Shown here: positions 47,109 through 56,475 of the stretch, in pieces
Numbering within the stretch: position 1 is the first letter of the stretch
How the letters are laid out: the number at the start of each line of letters is the position of its first letter
NCBI GenBank assembly: GCA_000750105.3
Contig: JPHH03000005.1
Coordinates: forward strand, 682,001 to 746,000
Origin: Tolypocladium sp. Sup5 PDA-1
Taxonomy: Eukaryota; Ascomycota; Sordariomycetes; Hypocreales; Ophiocordycipitaceae
DNA length: 64,000 nt
Reading direction: 5' to 3'
The notes under the pieces: model-generated
Told to the model about the DNA's origin: nothing
What the model saw: only the letters and a program-made list of their open reading frames with translations
The model's database searches: none
Program-made: the position numbers and the translations under genes

Positions 47109-48002
47109 ATGAAAACAAAACGATTCTTCGTCCTGCCCTACTCCATCCACGGAGAACACATCCCCCACCTCATGGGCCGTATCGTTCTCGACCCCCTCAA
47201 CCCCCTCCGCCGCTTCATCCCCGACCCCGACGAGGTGGGTGGCTTCAGTCCTGAGGACGTGGTCCCCAGCCTGCGCCGCGACCCGGTCTCCTACCAGGAC
47301 CGGACTGAGTTGGTCCGGGCCGCCAGCGGCGCCAAGCTCCGCGTCCGGCTGAGCGACTACCTGGGGCTGGAGACGGGCACGTCGGCGTCCAGCTCCATCG
47401 AGCTGCATGCAGCCAAGGTGCGGCGGTACGAGATGGTGAACCACGCGGGCGTATTCCGCAAGTTCATGGAGCGCGCCGCCTTCAAGGCCCTGATCGAGGG
47501 GCTGCTCGACGAGAGCAAGCACGGGGAGGCGCTCATGGTTGTGGGCTTCTACACGGCCGAGAAGAGCCGGTGGGCCGCCTCGCAGACGACGGGGCGGGAG
47601 CACGGCGCCGACGTACGGGTTCCCGTCGGGGCGCTCGTGGCCGGGGGCGTTCCTATCGGCGTGGATCCCGGGATGGAGGCCTCGGTGAACTCGAGCGTGG
47701 AGCATCGCATGGCGGGCCAGGGGGAGGGCGAGGAGGTCTTTGCGGTGGCGTACGACGTGGTCAAGAAGAAGCACGCGCTCGACCGCACTGCCAAGAGGTG
47801 GGTGTCATCTACCCCTGTTCTGGGCGACGAGAAGCGTGTGCAGGCCGGGCATCTGGCCATGGGCGACGAGGCGAGCGATGACGAATTAGAGTATGAGTCG
47901 GACGAGGAGTCTGATGGAGCCGAGATGGGGTGCGTTTTGGACGCCGAGAGTCAACCGTCAGCATTGAATTCGGGGAAGACGGTTGACTATGTAGAGCTCT
48001 GA
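47109..48002 (+). CDS. Gasdermin-like protein (candidate pore-forming cell-death executor)
   Basis: Intronless, 297 aa from the ATG at 47109. An upstream in-frame ATG at 47022 would add 29 poorly coding residues. No signal peptide is seen. The opening KRFFVLPYSIHG, HLMGRIVLDPLNP, the central AHxLMVVGFYTA-like strand, the VPVGALVAGGVPIG block and GEEVFAVAYDVVKKK resemble the N-terminal pore-forming domain of fungal gasdermins as I remember it; I could not align it. Residues ~231-297 form a separate tail, strongly acidic at 252-272, suited to be the inhibitory piece removed by proteolysis. The main support is context: a divergent neighbour with a caspase-like protease domain. A 46-bp GTGGGT...GCAG string at 47797 could be an intron that would swap the tail for a short basic one. 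Confidence 0.6.
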   Translation: MKTKRFFVLPYSIHGEHIPHLMGRIVLDPLNPLRRFIPDPDEVGGFSPEDVVPSLRRDPVSYQDRTELVRAASGAKLRVRLSDYLGLETGTSASSSIELHAAKVRRYEMVNHAGVFRKFMERAAFKALIEGLLDESKHGEALMVVGFYTAEKSRWAASQTTGREHGADVRVPVGALVAGGVPIGVDPGMEASVNSSVEHRMAGQGEGEEVFAVAYDVVKKKHALDRTAKRWVSSTPVLGDEKRVQAGHLAMGDEASDDELEYESDEESDGAEMGCVLDAESQPSALNSGKTVDYVEL

Positions 48003-48079
48003 GAGCATTGATAAAGGGGAGAATCGTCCTGGTAGAGCGTTTGAACACCCACAATGCTACCTTCAAGACCAGTTGCTCG

Positions 48080-48150
48080 CTAGATCTGCTCAATGATCTC
48101 GTCGATGAACTTGACACCCTCGGCTAGGGTTTCCGGGTTGGCAGCTGTGC
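48080..48150 (-). pseudogene. Orphan terminal exon of an unidentified gene
   Basis: On the minus strand a CACAG acceptor is followed by an open stretch reading AANPETLAEGVKFIDEII and ending in TAG at 48080. The residues look like a genuine enzyme C-terminus, possibly an aminotransferase. No upstream exons are found in the next 600 bp, so this is probably the last trace of a lost gene. Confidence 0.3.
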
Positions 48151-48722
48151 AGGTTATCTATTGTTGAAATATATGCGCTATGTTGATACTGATTGCCGCA
48201 TGCTCTACATTCTAATCTCTTCAATTGTTTGGGACCTTGCACGTATGTCTTGGTGCCTCGCAACTGGCTTATTCATAGTATCTAAATGCCTGAGGCAAGT
48301 ACGTCTTCTGGGTATCGGAGACAAACATGAAGATAACACTGTTGCTCTTCGTGGTTGATTCATCTTGCCATCGCACAACTCATCGCCACTGCTCTGGGCA
48401 TAACATCCGATCCCTGGAGTCATCACACAGCAAGTAGTCCGTGAAATATCGGTGCCTCTTATCTAACCGGGTCTTACCACGTCTACCAAGGTGATTTCAC
48501 ATTAAGCAAACGAAAGCGAACGGCGGTGGACCCTGACCACGGCAGTCACATCGCCCATACCCCGATGTCAGCCACTCCTATTGTCGTGATTCCCTGCGTT
48601 CCCTGCATGATCCTCGTTTTAATACTACACAAGTCATTTCAGCCTGCCTTCACTTGCGAGCCTTAGCAACCGTTAAATCAAGGCGAGGCTCATTACTGAC
48701 AACATAACCAGAACCCTCCACC
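48151..48722. other. Intergenic region
   Basis: No gene seen. It contains the presumed promoter of the truncated secreted-protein gene at 48723. Confidence 0.4.
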
Positions 48723-48845
48723 ATGAAGTTCCTCGCCCTCGTCGCTCTTCTCCTCCCCTTTGCGCAGCACGTCACTGCCGAAGCCGAAGCCGAAGCCGAC
48801 GCCCTCGGCGCCGCCGACAAAGATGACAAGGATTATAGATCATAG
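48723..48845 (+). pseudogene. Secreted-protein gene truncated by a repeat
   Basis: A 40-codon frame with a textbook signal peptide (MKFLALVALLLPFAQHVTA) followed by an EAEAEA-type acidic stretch reminiscent of a processing site. It runs into the start of repeat copy B (GATTATAG at 48831) and stops five codons later. The coding part is GC-rich while the repeat is AT-rich, so the junction is sharp. I infer that insertion of the repeat removed or displaced the mature protein. No continuation is recognised beyond the repeat. Confidence 0.6.
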
Positions 48846-48970
48846 TATTAGTCAGAGAAGAGATCGCGGCGATATAAATCCATAGATACTAAGATTAATA
48901 AGGGAACAGAGGGAATAGGGAGGGAACAGAGGAAATAGAGAGGGAGTAGAGGGTGTAGAAAAAGGACTCG
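48831..48970 (+). repeat. Dispersed repeat, copy B
   Basis: Starts GATTATAGATCATAG, then TTAGTCAGAGAAGAG, CGGCGATATAAA and AAGATTAATAAGGG, then a polypurine tract. It matches copy A in the same order but opposite orientation. No protein-coding content, so the element class is unknown. Confidence 0.65.
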
Positions 48971-49156
48971 TGTTCGACCAGCCGGTGGGTGCAAATGTGT
49001 GTGTGCAAATAGTAAAACTCATGAACATCACCAGGCGGCGTCGGAGCATGATCCTCTCATACAGGAGCGGTTTCGTATTCACTATTGCCCTTATGGCGTA
49101 TGCCATTGCATATTTACTAGTATACAGCCCTGCTCACACGGTTTGTGACATCTAGT

Positions 49157-50850
49157 TTAGGTCTGGGGCTCCTCCGCAACGTAGTGGAGGTACGCGCCCA
49201 AGAGCTTGATTCCCTCAATGTAGTTGCGCTTGTCCAGCTTCTCGTTGATGGAGTGGGCGCCGTCGGTGGAGCTGCCCATGGGCAGGAGCAGGACGTTCTT
49301 GCCGGTGGCTTCCTCAAAGGTCAGGGTCACGGGGATGCTAGCGATTTGGTCAGTATCGTGTACTGTAGCTTTCGTTTAAGCACTTTTGTGAACACTTACC
49401 TGCCACCCTCGCGAGTAAAGTCGGGCTGAATACCCCAGACTCGCTCCGTGGCCTTGGCGGCGGCGGAGAAGTTCCAGTGCTTGGGCGACGCGGCCCACCA
49501 CTTGCCGGTGTGCTGGGCATAGACCTTCATGGTGTTCTTGCTATTGAGCTTGGCGAACTGCTCCTCGACGTACTTGAAGACGCACGCGTTGGTGGTGTCG
49601 ATGTCCATGTTAGGGACGGTGCGGATGGAGAACTTGCCAATGACCTTGGCAGGGATGACGGTCTTGGCTCCAGGGCTAGAAAAGGCACCCTCAACGCCGT
49701 GGACCGACAGGGACGGGTATCGCCAGCGAGCCATGAGCGTGTTCTTCTTGTCGTCGTGGATGGTGGTCTTGCTGCCCAGGGACTCGAAGATGTTGTCCAT
49801 TGTGAAGGAGATGCCGTCGTAGAGGCTCTCCTCCTCCTTGGTAACGGGGGCAACCTGCTCCATGATGCCAGGGATCTGGATCTTGCCATGGGTGTCGACG
49901 AGCGAACCCAAGAGCCGCACGAGGTCAGTCATGGGCTCCTGGGCAGTACCGCCAAAGACACCGCTGTGCAGGTCAGCGCCAGGGCCGGAGACCTCGAGGG
50001 AGTAGTAGTTGCAGCCTCGCAGACCGTAGGTCAGGCAAGGCTTCTCGGTTCCCAGCCAGTAGTTATCCGAGATACAGACGGCATCGGTGTCGGCAAAGTA
50101 CTTCTTGGCCTCGGCCTGGATGAAGTCGTCCAGGCCCTCGGAGCCGTACTCCTCCATGCCCTCGAAGCACATGAGGAGGTTGACGGGGAAGTCGATACCG
50201 GCCTTCTGGTGAGCCTCGATGGCGTTGAGCCAGCCCAGGACGGGGCCCTTGTCGTCGGTGGAACCACGGCCGAACATGCGGCCCTTGTCGTCGACGGTCA
50301 GGTCGAAGGGCTCCGTGGCCCAGCCGTCGCTCTTCTCGGCGGGCTGGACGTCGTAGTGGCCGTAGACGAGGATCGTACGCTTGTTCTTGTCGTTTCCGTA
50401 GCGGCCAAGCACAACAGGGGGCAGGTCGAGGTGCTCCTTGTGAGGCTGCTTCCCCAGCGGCCGCAGCTCGACTGAGGCGCCGAGCGACTTGAGCTCGGCA
50501 GCGAGCCACTCGCCCATGCGCACGACATCGGGACGGCGGGCATCCTCGGCCGAGATGGAGGGGATGGCAACGGCCTTGCGCAGACGCTCGATGAAGTCGT
50601 TGGCCGAGGCGTCGACCTGCTTGAAGTAGCCGTCGAGTTGGGGAGCCATCTTTCTAGCTTGGTGGGCGCGAACCGAGTCTGAGAGGTACGAGTGCGGACG
50701 GCGACAGGAGGGCTTCCAGGCAGTCTGGGAGGAGAAGCAGCTGGGTATAATAGACGGTCTTCTTCTCGACGAGACTGTGACTGTGACTGAGCGAGGAGCA
50801 GAACGACAGAGCAGCAGCAATGTCTGCAGCAGGTTGGTGCGGGGCATCAC
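49157..50850 (-). CDS. DUG1: Cys-Gly metallodipeptidase (M20 family), with possible mitochondrial leader
   Basis: Zinc dipeptidase that cleaves Cys-Gly in glutathione turnover, related to carnosinases. Exons are 50850 or 50649 to 49400, then 49337-49157. From MAPQLDGYF (50649) the product is 476 aa, the normal Dug1 length. M20 metal ligands are visible: YGHYDVQP, GSTDDKGP, the catalytic pair in GMEEYGSEG, ISDNYW, and the last histidine in SSTDGAHSINEK, coded by exon 2. In-frame ATGs at 50850 extend the N-terminus by 67 residues rich in arginine and serine with almost no acids (MMPRTNLLQTLLLLCRSAPR start), as in a mitochondrial presequence. Either two forms exist or the extension is untranslated leader. 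Confidence 0.9.
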
Positions 50851-51973
50851 GGCCTTAACAGGAGCAGCAGCAGCAGTAGCAGTGACACATGCCCTCCTCC
50901 TCCTTCTACATCTGGTGGCAGCGGGTTGGCGGGGGAGTTGCCAGTTGGTGACGCTGCCAGGCCAAGCAAATGGTAGTGCGGAACACCCGGTTACCAGCGG
51001 CAGCCAATGGATTTGTGCTTAGTCACAGGAACTTTTTCAGGGTCCACTGGCTGCGCAGCAAACGGAGCTTGCGGAGTCCATTTATGAGCAGAAATAGCAT
51101 CCGTGGAACTGATGGTGTACTCGTGGTGCACTCGCTGGTGCAGTGGGTGGGTGCAGTGGGGTGGGTGCCCTTGGCAGGCTTTGCAGCGGAGCCACGTCCA
51201 CCCCGCCGGAGGTCGAACAGCTACGGAGAAATATTCATCCTCTCCGCACCGACGGCCTTCGCAAACAGCCATTATTAATGATTCGCGTTTCCCCTGCACT
51301 GAAGCCGTGACTCTCCCTCCTTCACCACGCATTGTCCATCACCCTTCCCATTGTCGCCCATCAAAGCCATCGCCAGATTGTCAGAACCGGCACCTCTGGC
51401 ACCTAGCGATTGCCCGTCTCGCCTGCAAAAGTCAGCTTTGGCGACGCTGCAAGCGCTGCGTCGACATTTAAAGGCTCATTTACCTCGTCGCGTGCTTCTC
51501 CGACTGCACTTCTACCGACCAACGTGACAGCGACCGGCACATCGCCTCCCGACCCCGATTTAAAGTCTCTCTCAATCTCACATCTCTTGCTGCCGACTTT
51601 ACTTGCCTTGCGAAAGGCTGGAGACATAGTAATATTTAGCTAACCAGAGGCTTTGCTGGTGGTGGTGCTGAGGTTGTCGTTGGTGATCTGGTAGCGAGGA
51701 GGAACTGAGGACTGTCAAATCCTTCTTCTGGCTTCGGCCAACTGTACTCCTTATTCACTGCCCTCGGACCCTATTGACAACTGTCTTTTCCCACTCCAAG
51801 TACAATCAAAATTGAATATTTCCATTCAACCTGACCTGAGAAGAGCACTCGAGTGCGGCAAGACGAGAAGCAAAAAAAGACCGGGGACGTCCCTGCACCA
51901 GCAGAATTCATATTCTTCATTCATCATCATCCTCCTCTGTGCGACTGAAACCCACAGTTGGTGCATCCGCGCC
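50851..51973. other. Divergent intergenic region DUG1 / MPE1
   Basis: About 1.1 kb holding both promoters. A short CAG/AGC trinucleotide run lies near 50860-50885. The frames here are short and without domain content. Confidence 0.45.
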
Positions 51974-53996
51974 ATGGCATCCTCAGTCTTTTTCAAGTTC
52001 AAATCCCAGAGGGAACCGACACGGGTCGAGTTTGACGGCACAGGCATCTCCGTGTTCGAACTCAAGCGTGAAATCATCAACAAGAGCGGTCTCGGCGATG
52101 GCACCGACTTTGACCTCTTCATCTACACCGACGATAACAGTGATGGTAAGCCCACATCTCGCAAACTCGCTCACAAGCCATGCCGTTACTAACTCAAGCT
52201 TTAGAATACGACGATGATACCACCATCGTCCCCAGATCTACAACTGTCATTGCCCGGCGGCAGCCTGCTCTGAAGCCTGGTGCCGGCCGCGCTGCTCGAT
52301 ATGTCTCGGGCAAGATGCCCGTATCTGCCAAGAACGCTGGTCGCAAAGAGCAGTCTGCCAAGGCATCGTCGTCCAAGCCAAGCGCGAGCGCCATCAACCA
52401 GATGAACACGGCCATGACGGAAGAGGACAAGATGGCGGCCATGTTTGCGGCTCAGAGCGAGCAGTGGTCTGCCCAGCAGGAAGAGATGTCACAGTGAGTG
52501 CTCACCGCCCGGCATGAGTATATGAGATTCCACTAACGCCCTCTAGTCAAGCACCAGTCTTCAAGGGTGGTTCAAAGAGACCAGCAAACGTGCCGGACCA
52601 TGAGCCCCCCAATGGCTACATCTGCTATCGCTGCGGCAACAAAGGACACTGGATCCAGCTGTGCCCAACAAACGACGACCCGGACTTTGACAACCGACCC
52701 CGAGTGAAGCGGACAACCGGAATTCCACGCTCGTTTCTACAAAAGGTCGACAAGTCGGTCGTCCTGGCGCAGACTGAAGGTGACGACTCAAAGCGGCCTT
52801 CTGGCATCATGGTCAACGCCGAGGGAGATTTTGTCATTGCGGAGCCCGACAAGGCGTCTTGGGAGCAGTTCCAGGCCAAAACCAAGTCGTCGTCCGCCAA
52901 CAAGGAGGCGCAAGCTGAGAACAAGGAGGTGCAAGAGCGCGGCCTCGAGTGTTCGATTGACAAGAAGTTGTTCATAGAGCCAATGAAGACCCCGTGCTGC
53001 AAGAAGACGTTTTGTAATGATTGCATAACAAATGCTCTCATCGAAAGCGACTTCGTCTGCCCCGCTTGCCAGACTGACGGTGTTTTGATCGATGACTTGA
53101 CGCCGGACGAGGAGACATCAAAGAAGATTCAAGAGTACCTGAAGGAGAAGGAGACAGCCAAGAGTCCCCCGCCAGCATCGCCAAAACCGGAAGCCGAAGA
53201 CAACACGGCTGAGAAGGAGGTCAAAGCCGAGGAAAACCAAGCCGAGCAATCCGACAAGGCCGAGGATCCGGCCAAGGACTCTGACGCCAAAGAGAATACC
53301 AAATCACCCACGCCTGCTCCGGCGGCCGCCAAGTCGCCTCCCCAGGGCCCGAAGAGTCTCGTCCAGGTTGCCAAGTCTACCGAGGACCAGAGCGCGGAGG
53401 AGGCCAAGACGGCCGAAAGCAACTCTAAGAAACGACCCGCCGACGACTTCCTCGAGAACCCCAAGATCCCCAAGGGCCCCAAGGCGATGCAGAGTCAACA
53501 ACCAATGAACGCGATGCCCAACATGATGAACGGCATGCCCAACATGGGTATGAACAACATGATGTTCAACGGCATGGGCATGATGCCAAACATGATGGGC
53601 ATGCCCAACATGAACATAAACATGGGCATGCCTCCGATGATGGGCATGCCGATGATGGGCATGCCTGGTTTTGGCGGCATGAACGGCGGGGACTTTGGAG
53701 GGATGAATGGCGGCTGGGGTATGAACGGCATGAACAACATGAACAACATGAACGGCATGAACGGCATGAACGGCGTACAGGGTGGCAACATGGGCGGCAA
53801 CATGGGCGGCAACATGAACGGCAACATGGGCGGCCCCGTGGGCAACGGCATGGGAGGCATGAATGGGTTCCAAAACGGAGGCAACTTTCCGCAGCAAAAC
53901 ACCGACGATGACGCCTACTTTCGGAAACCAGTCAACCCACACAGACATCAGAACAAGCAGCGGAGGGTACGCCCGAGCGACTACCGCGAGCTATGA
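51974..53996 (+). CDS. MPE1: Cleavage and polyadenylation factor subunit Mpe1 (DWNN/RING protein)
   Basis: Subunit of the nuclear pre-mRNA 3'-end cleavage and polyadenylation complex (RBBP6 family). Exons 51974-52145, 52205-52493 and 52547-53996 give 636 aa. The ubiquitin-like DWNN domain opens the protein (SSVFFKFKSQREPTRVEFDG), followed by a CCHC zinc knuckle (CYRCGNKGHWIQLC) and a RING/U-box-like domain (LECSIDKKLFIEPMKTPCC ... FCNDC ... FVCPAC). Beyond it lies an acidic lysine/glutamate-rich linker, then a striking methionine/asparagine/glycine-rich tail (units such as GMPNMGMNNMM) from about 53500 to 53870. The tail is low-complexity and may vary in length. It is longer than yeast Mpe1 but normal for filamentous fungi. 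Confidence 0.93.
53500..53870 (+). repeat. Low-complexity ATG/AAC/GGC tract coding the Mpe1 M/N/G-rich tail
   Basis: Irregular short repeats of AACATG, GGCATG and GGCAACATG. The encoded segment alternates Met, Asn and Gly and resembles disordered, prion-like tails of RNA-processing factors. Confidence 0.8.
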
Positions 53997-54438
53997 TGTC
54001 GACGTCTCACAGCCTTCCTGATGAGCGCCACGGAAAAGCAACCCATGGCTTGTACATATTCGACTCACCTGTTTCGTCAGGAGGCAACAGTGTATTTCTG
54101 CATTTGAGCATCGTGGATGGCATGCTGTTTCGTTTGCCTTTGGATTGGCGTTGGGGGATTCACGGGGACCACTGGGATGCACGGGTCTGGCGCATGGGGA
54201 CGCGGTATTGCGTCAAGTATTGTCGCTGGGGAACAGGTTAGTTCACCTAGGAATACGGATACCAAGAAATCAAATCAAGCTGTTGTACTATTAACATGTT
54301 TATGGGTATTCGTCTCTCTTGTGACATGTCTATGGATGCCATCAATTCGTGACACGTTTCTTCTTCGTCCAGCCGACTAACTCATCATCACGCCAACGCC
54401 TCTCATGTACTCCGAATACACCGTCTATCCTAGCTCCA
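53997..54438. other. Convergent intergenic region
   Basis: Between the 3' ends of MPE1 and GET3. No coding content seen. Confidence 0.5.
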
Positions 54439-55535
54439 TCACTCCGGCGGAACATATTGCGTAACCAACAGCTCGCTAAAATTTTCCAGCTTCTCCTTGC
54501 CGCGCACCTCCTCGACCAGGAGCGGCATCTTGACGACGTTGAAGTCCTCTGCGTATAGCTCCTCGTACTGGTCGAGGTACTTTTTCTGCATCTTGCGGCG
54601 GGCGTTGCACTGGTCGCACTCGCTGGCCTTTTTGGGGAAGAGCAGCTGGTTGACGACGATGCTGTGGGTGTCGATGCCGTAGCTGGCCAGCTCCTGGATC
54701 ATGCGCTCCGTCTCGTACAAGGACAAAAACTCGGCGATGCAGACGCAGACAAAGGTGGTGAGCTCGGCGTCCTTGAACTGGGTGTTGACCTCGGAGATGG
54801 TCTCGCGCAGCGACTCGAGCTTCTCCATCATCTCATTGAGGTTCTGTCCGTTGGGCAGGGCGCCGTTGGAGCCGAGGAAGCCGTTGAGGAGGGGGCCGTA
54901 CTGCGACGACAGCTGGGAGACCTTGGCGAGGGCCTTTTCGAGGACCGAGGGGAACTGGAGGAAGCGCAGGGTGTGGCCCGTGGGGGCGGTGTCGAAGACG
55001 ATGGTTTCGTAGGAGAGGGACTTGACTTGCTTGAGGACCTCGGCGAAAGACATGGCCTCGTCAATACCGGGGATCTACAACAGTACATAGTCAGTCAGTA
55101 TTTCTCCTCGCCGTCCATCTGAGGGATTGTAGGTTCACCCACCGCAAACGCCAGGTCCTGCATCATGCCGCCCAGCCCGCCGCCCATGGCGTTCATGTCC
55201 TCGGCGCCGTCGGCCTGTCCGGCGAGCAGGTCCTGCATGCTGCCGTTGGGATCAATCTCCATGGCGCTGAGGTTGTCGAAGCCGTCGACGAGGCGGGCCT
55301 CCTTGCCGAACTTCTGGGAGAAGGCGTCGGAGAGGTTGTGGGCGGGGTCGGTGCTGATGAGCAGCACGGAGCGGCGGACGCGGGCGAGCTGGATGGCGAG
55401 GGAGCACGAGGTGGTGGTCTTGCCGACGCCGCCCTTGCCGCCGACGAAGATCCAGCGCAGGGAGCGCTGGTCGAGGAGCGACTGGAGCGTCGGCTCGAGG
55501 GCGTCGTCGGCGGAGATGAGGGCCGTCGAGGACAT
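54439..55535 (-). CDS. GET3: GET3 ATPase (guided entry of tail-anchored proteins)
   Basis: Cytosolic homodimeric ATPase that delivers tail-anchored proteins to the ER. Exons 55535-55143 and 55074-54439 (68-bp intron) give 342 aa, the family norm. The deviant P-loop GGKGGVGKTT, switch I DPAHNLSDAF, switch II FDTAPTGHTLR and the zinc-binding CxxC at the dimer interface (ECDQCNARR) are all present. The start codon follows directly on an ACC trinucleotide run. The frame stays open upstream to 55853, but that part has unrelated composition, so I take the conserved MSSTALISADD start. Confidence 0.95.
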
Positions 55536-55562
55536 GGTGGTGGTGGTGGTGGTGGTGGTGGA
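55536..55562. repeat. ACC trinucleotide run abutting the GET3 start codon
   Basis: About eight ACC units on the coding strand lie immediately before the GET3 ATG, so the leader next to the start codon is a pure microsatellite. Confidence 0.85.
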
Positions 55563-56162
55563 GAGGAGGCCGCGGGGAGCAGGGGACGATGGGTCGAGGG
55601 CAGACGCAGAGAGGAGACCGGGAAAAGACGAAGCTATTCCAAGGAAAATATACGACGACAGTTGCGGACGGGGCGGCGGTGGTGAGGCGGTCGTTGGAGG
55701 AGGGCTCGTGGCTTGTTCTGGAAAGCTCTCCGGTGGGTTGCGTAGGTTCAAGGCGCAGGCAGCCAGCGCCCTCATGGAGGGGCAGTGGGTGGCAAAAAAG
55801 ATGGCAAATGCCACAGACCACTGGCAGGCTAATACCGAGAAGTCATTGGACATTTAATCCATTTCGTTGATCTTCTTGATGTAGTTCTTTTTCAAGAGGT
55901 CAGCTTCTAGCATAACGAGGCCATACAAAGTAGTCTTCGCGCAACTCGCTTGATACTTTCTGTTTCAGCGCTTGTGCCCTGAATTTGTGTCACCCGGTGA
56001 CGGCTCTTCCATCTCGGTGGCTGCGCTTGTTTTCTCCCCAACAGCATCTCCTTCATCGTCACCTGTCGCCATCATCACTACCCGATTCCACTATTCCCAA
56101 CTCTTTGCATTGTTCCTCGGCCACTGTCTCCATCACATGCTCGCTTCATCGATCTGGGAGCT
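55563..56162. other. GET3 upstream region
   Basis: GET3 leader and promoter. The continuing open frame toward 55853 is serine/proline/threonine-rich without domain features. Nothing else recognised. Confidence 0.45.
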
Positions 56163-56399
56163 TCAGCTCGGCGGACAGATGACGGCACCGTAACCGCCGT
56201 GAACATGGTCGTCCGGACAATCAATGCCTCCATCGTTGATTGGCCTGACCGCAAGCCGCGAGAAGTCCGGCCCAAGCTTGGTGTCTTGTGCGAACCTGCG
56301 GAACAGGCGCGGGTTGAACATGTACATTGGGATCCCGGCCTTACGATGCGGTTCATGATGGCAATGCGATGTAAAGTTATTTGCTGCGTCTCCAAGCAT
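56163..56399 (-). CDS. Small hypothetical protein
   Basis: A 78-codon frame just downstream of the GNAT gene on the same strand. The part from about residue 21 looks protein-like (PMYMFNPRLFRRFAQDTKLG, then INDGGIDCPDDHVHGGYG) with no low complexity. The first 20 residues look less convincing, and a GTAAG at the join could act as an acceptor AG. There is almost no room for an upstream exon, because the GNAT stop codon is only 77 bp away. It could be a genuine small gene or the last exon of a lost one. No family recognised. Confidence 0.3.
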   Translation of the reverse strand: MLGDAANNFTSHCHHEPHRKAGIPMYMFNPRLFRRFAQDTKLGPDFSRLAVRPINDGGIDCPDDHVHGGYGAVICPPS

Positions 56400-56475
56400 A
56401 GGGAATGCCCCTTCCTGAGGAATCTTTCGATGACTTGTTGTTTCGCTCCCTCTTTTGACTACTATAGCCAGACAT

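Noticed and set aside
49477..50475. 332-codon plus-strand frame opposite DUG1
   Set aside because: Antisense shadow of a GC-rich coding exon, with V/G/L-rich composition. The M20 motifs are on the other strand.
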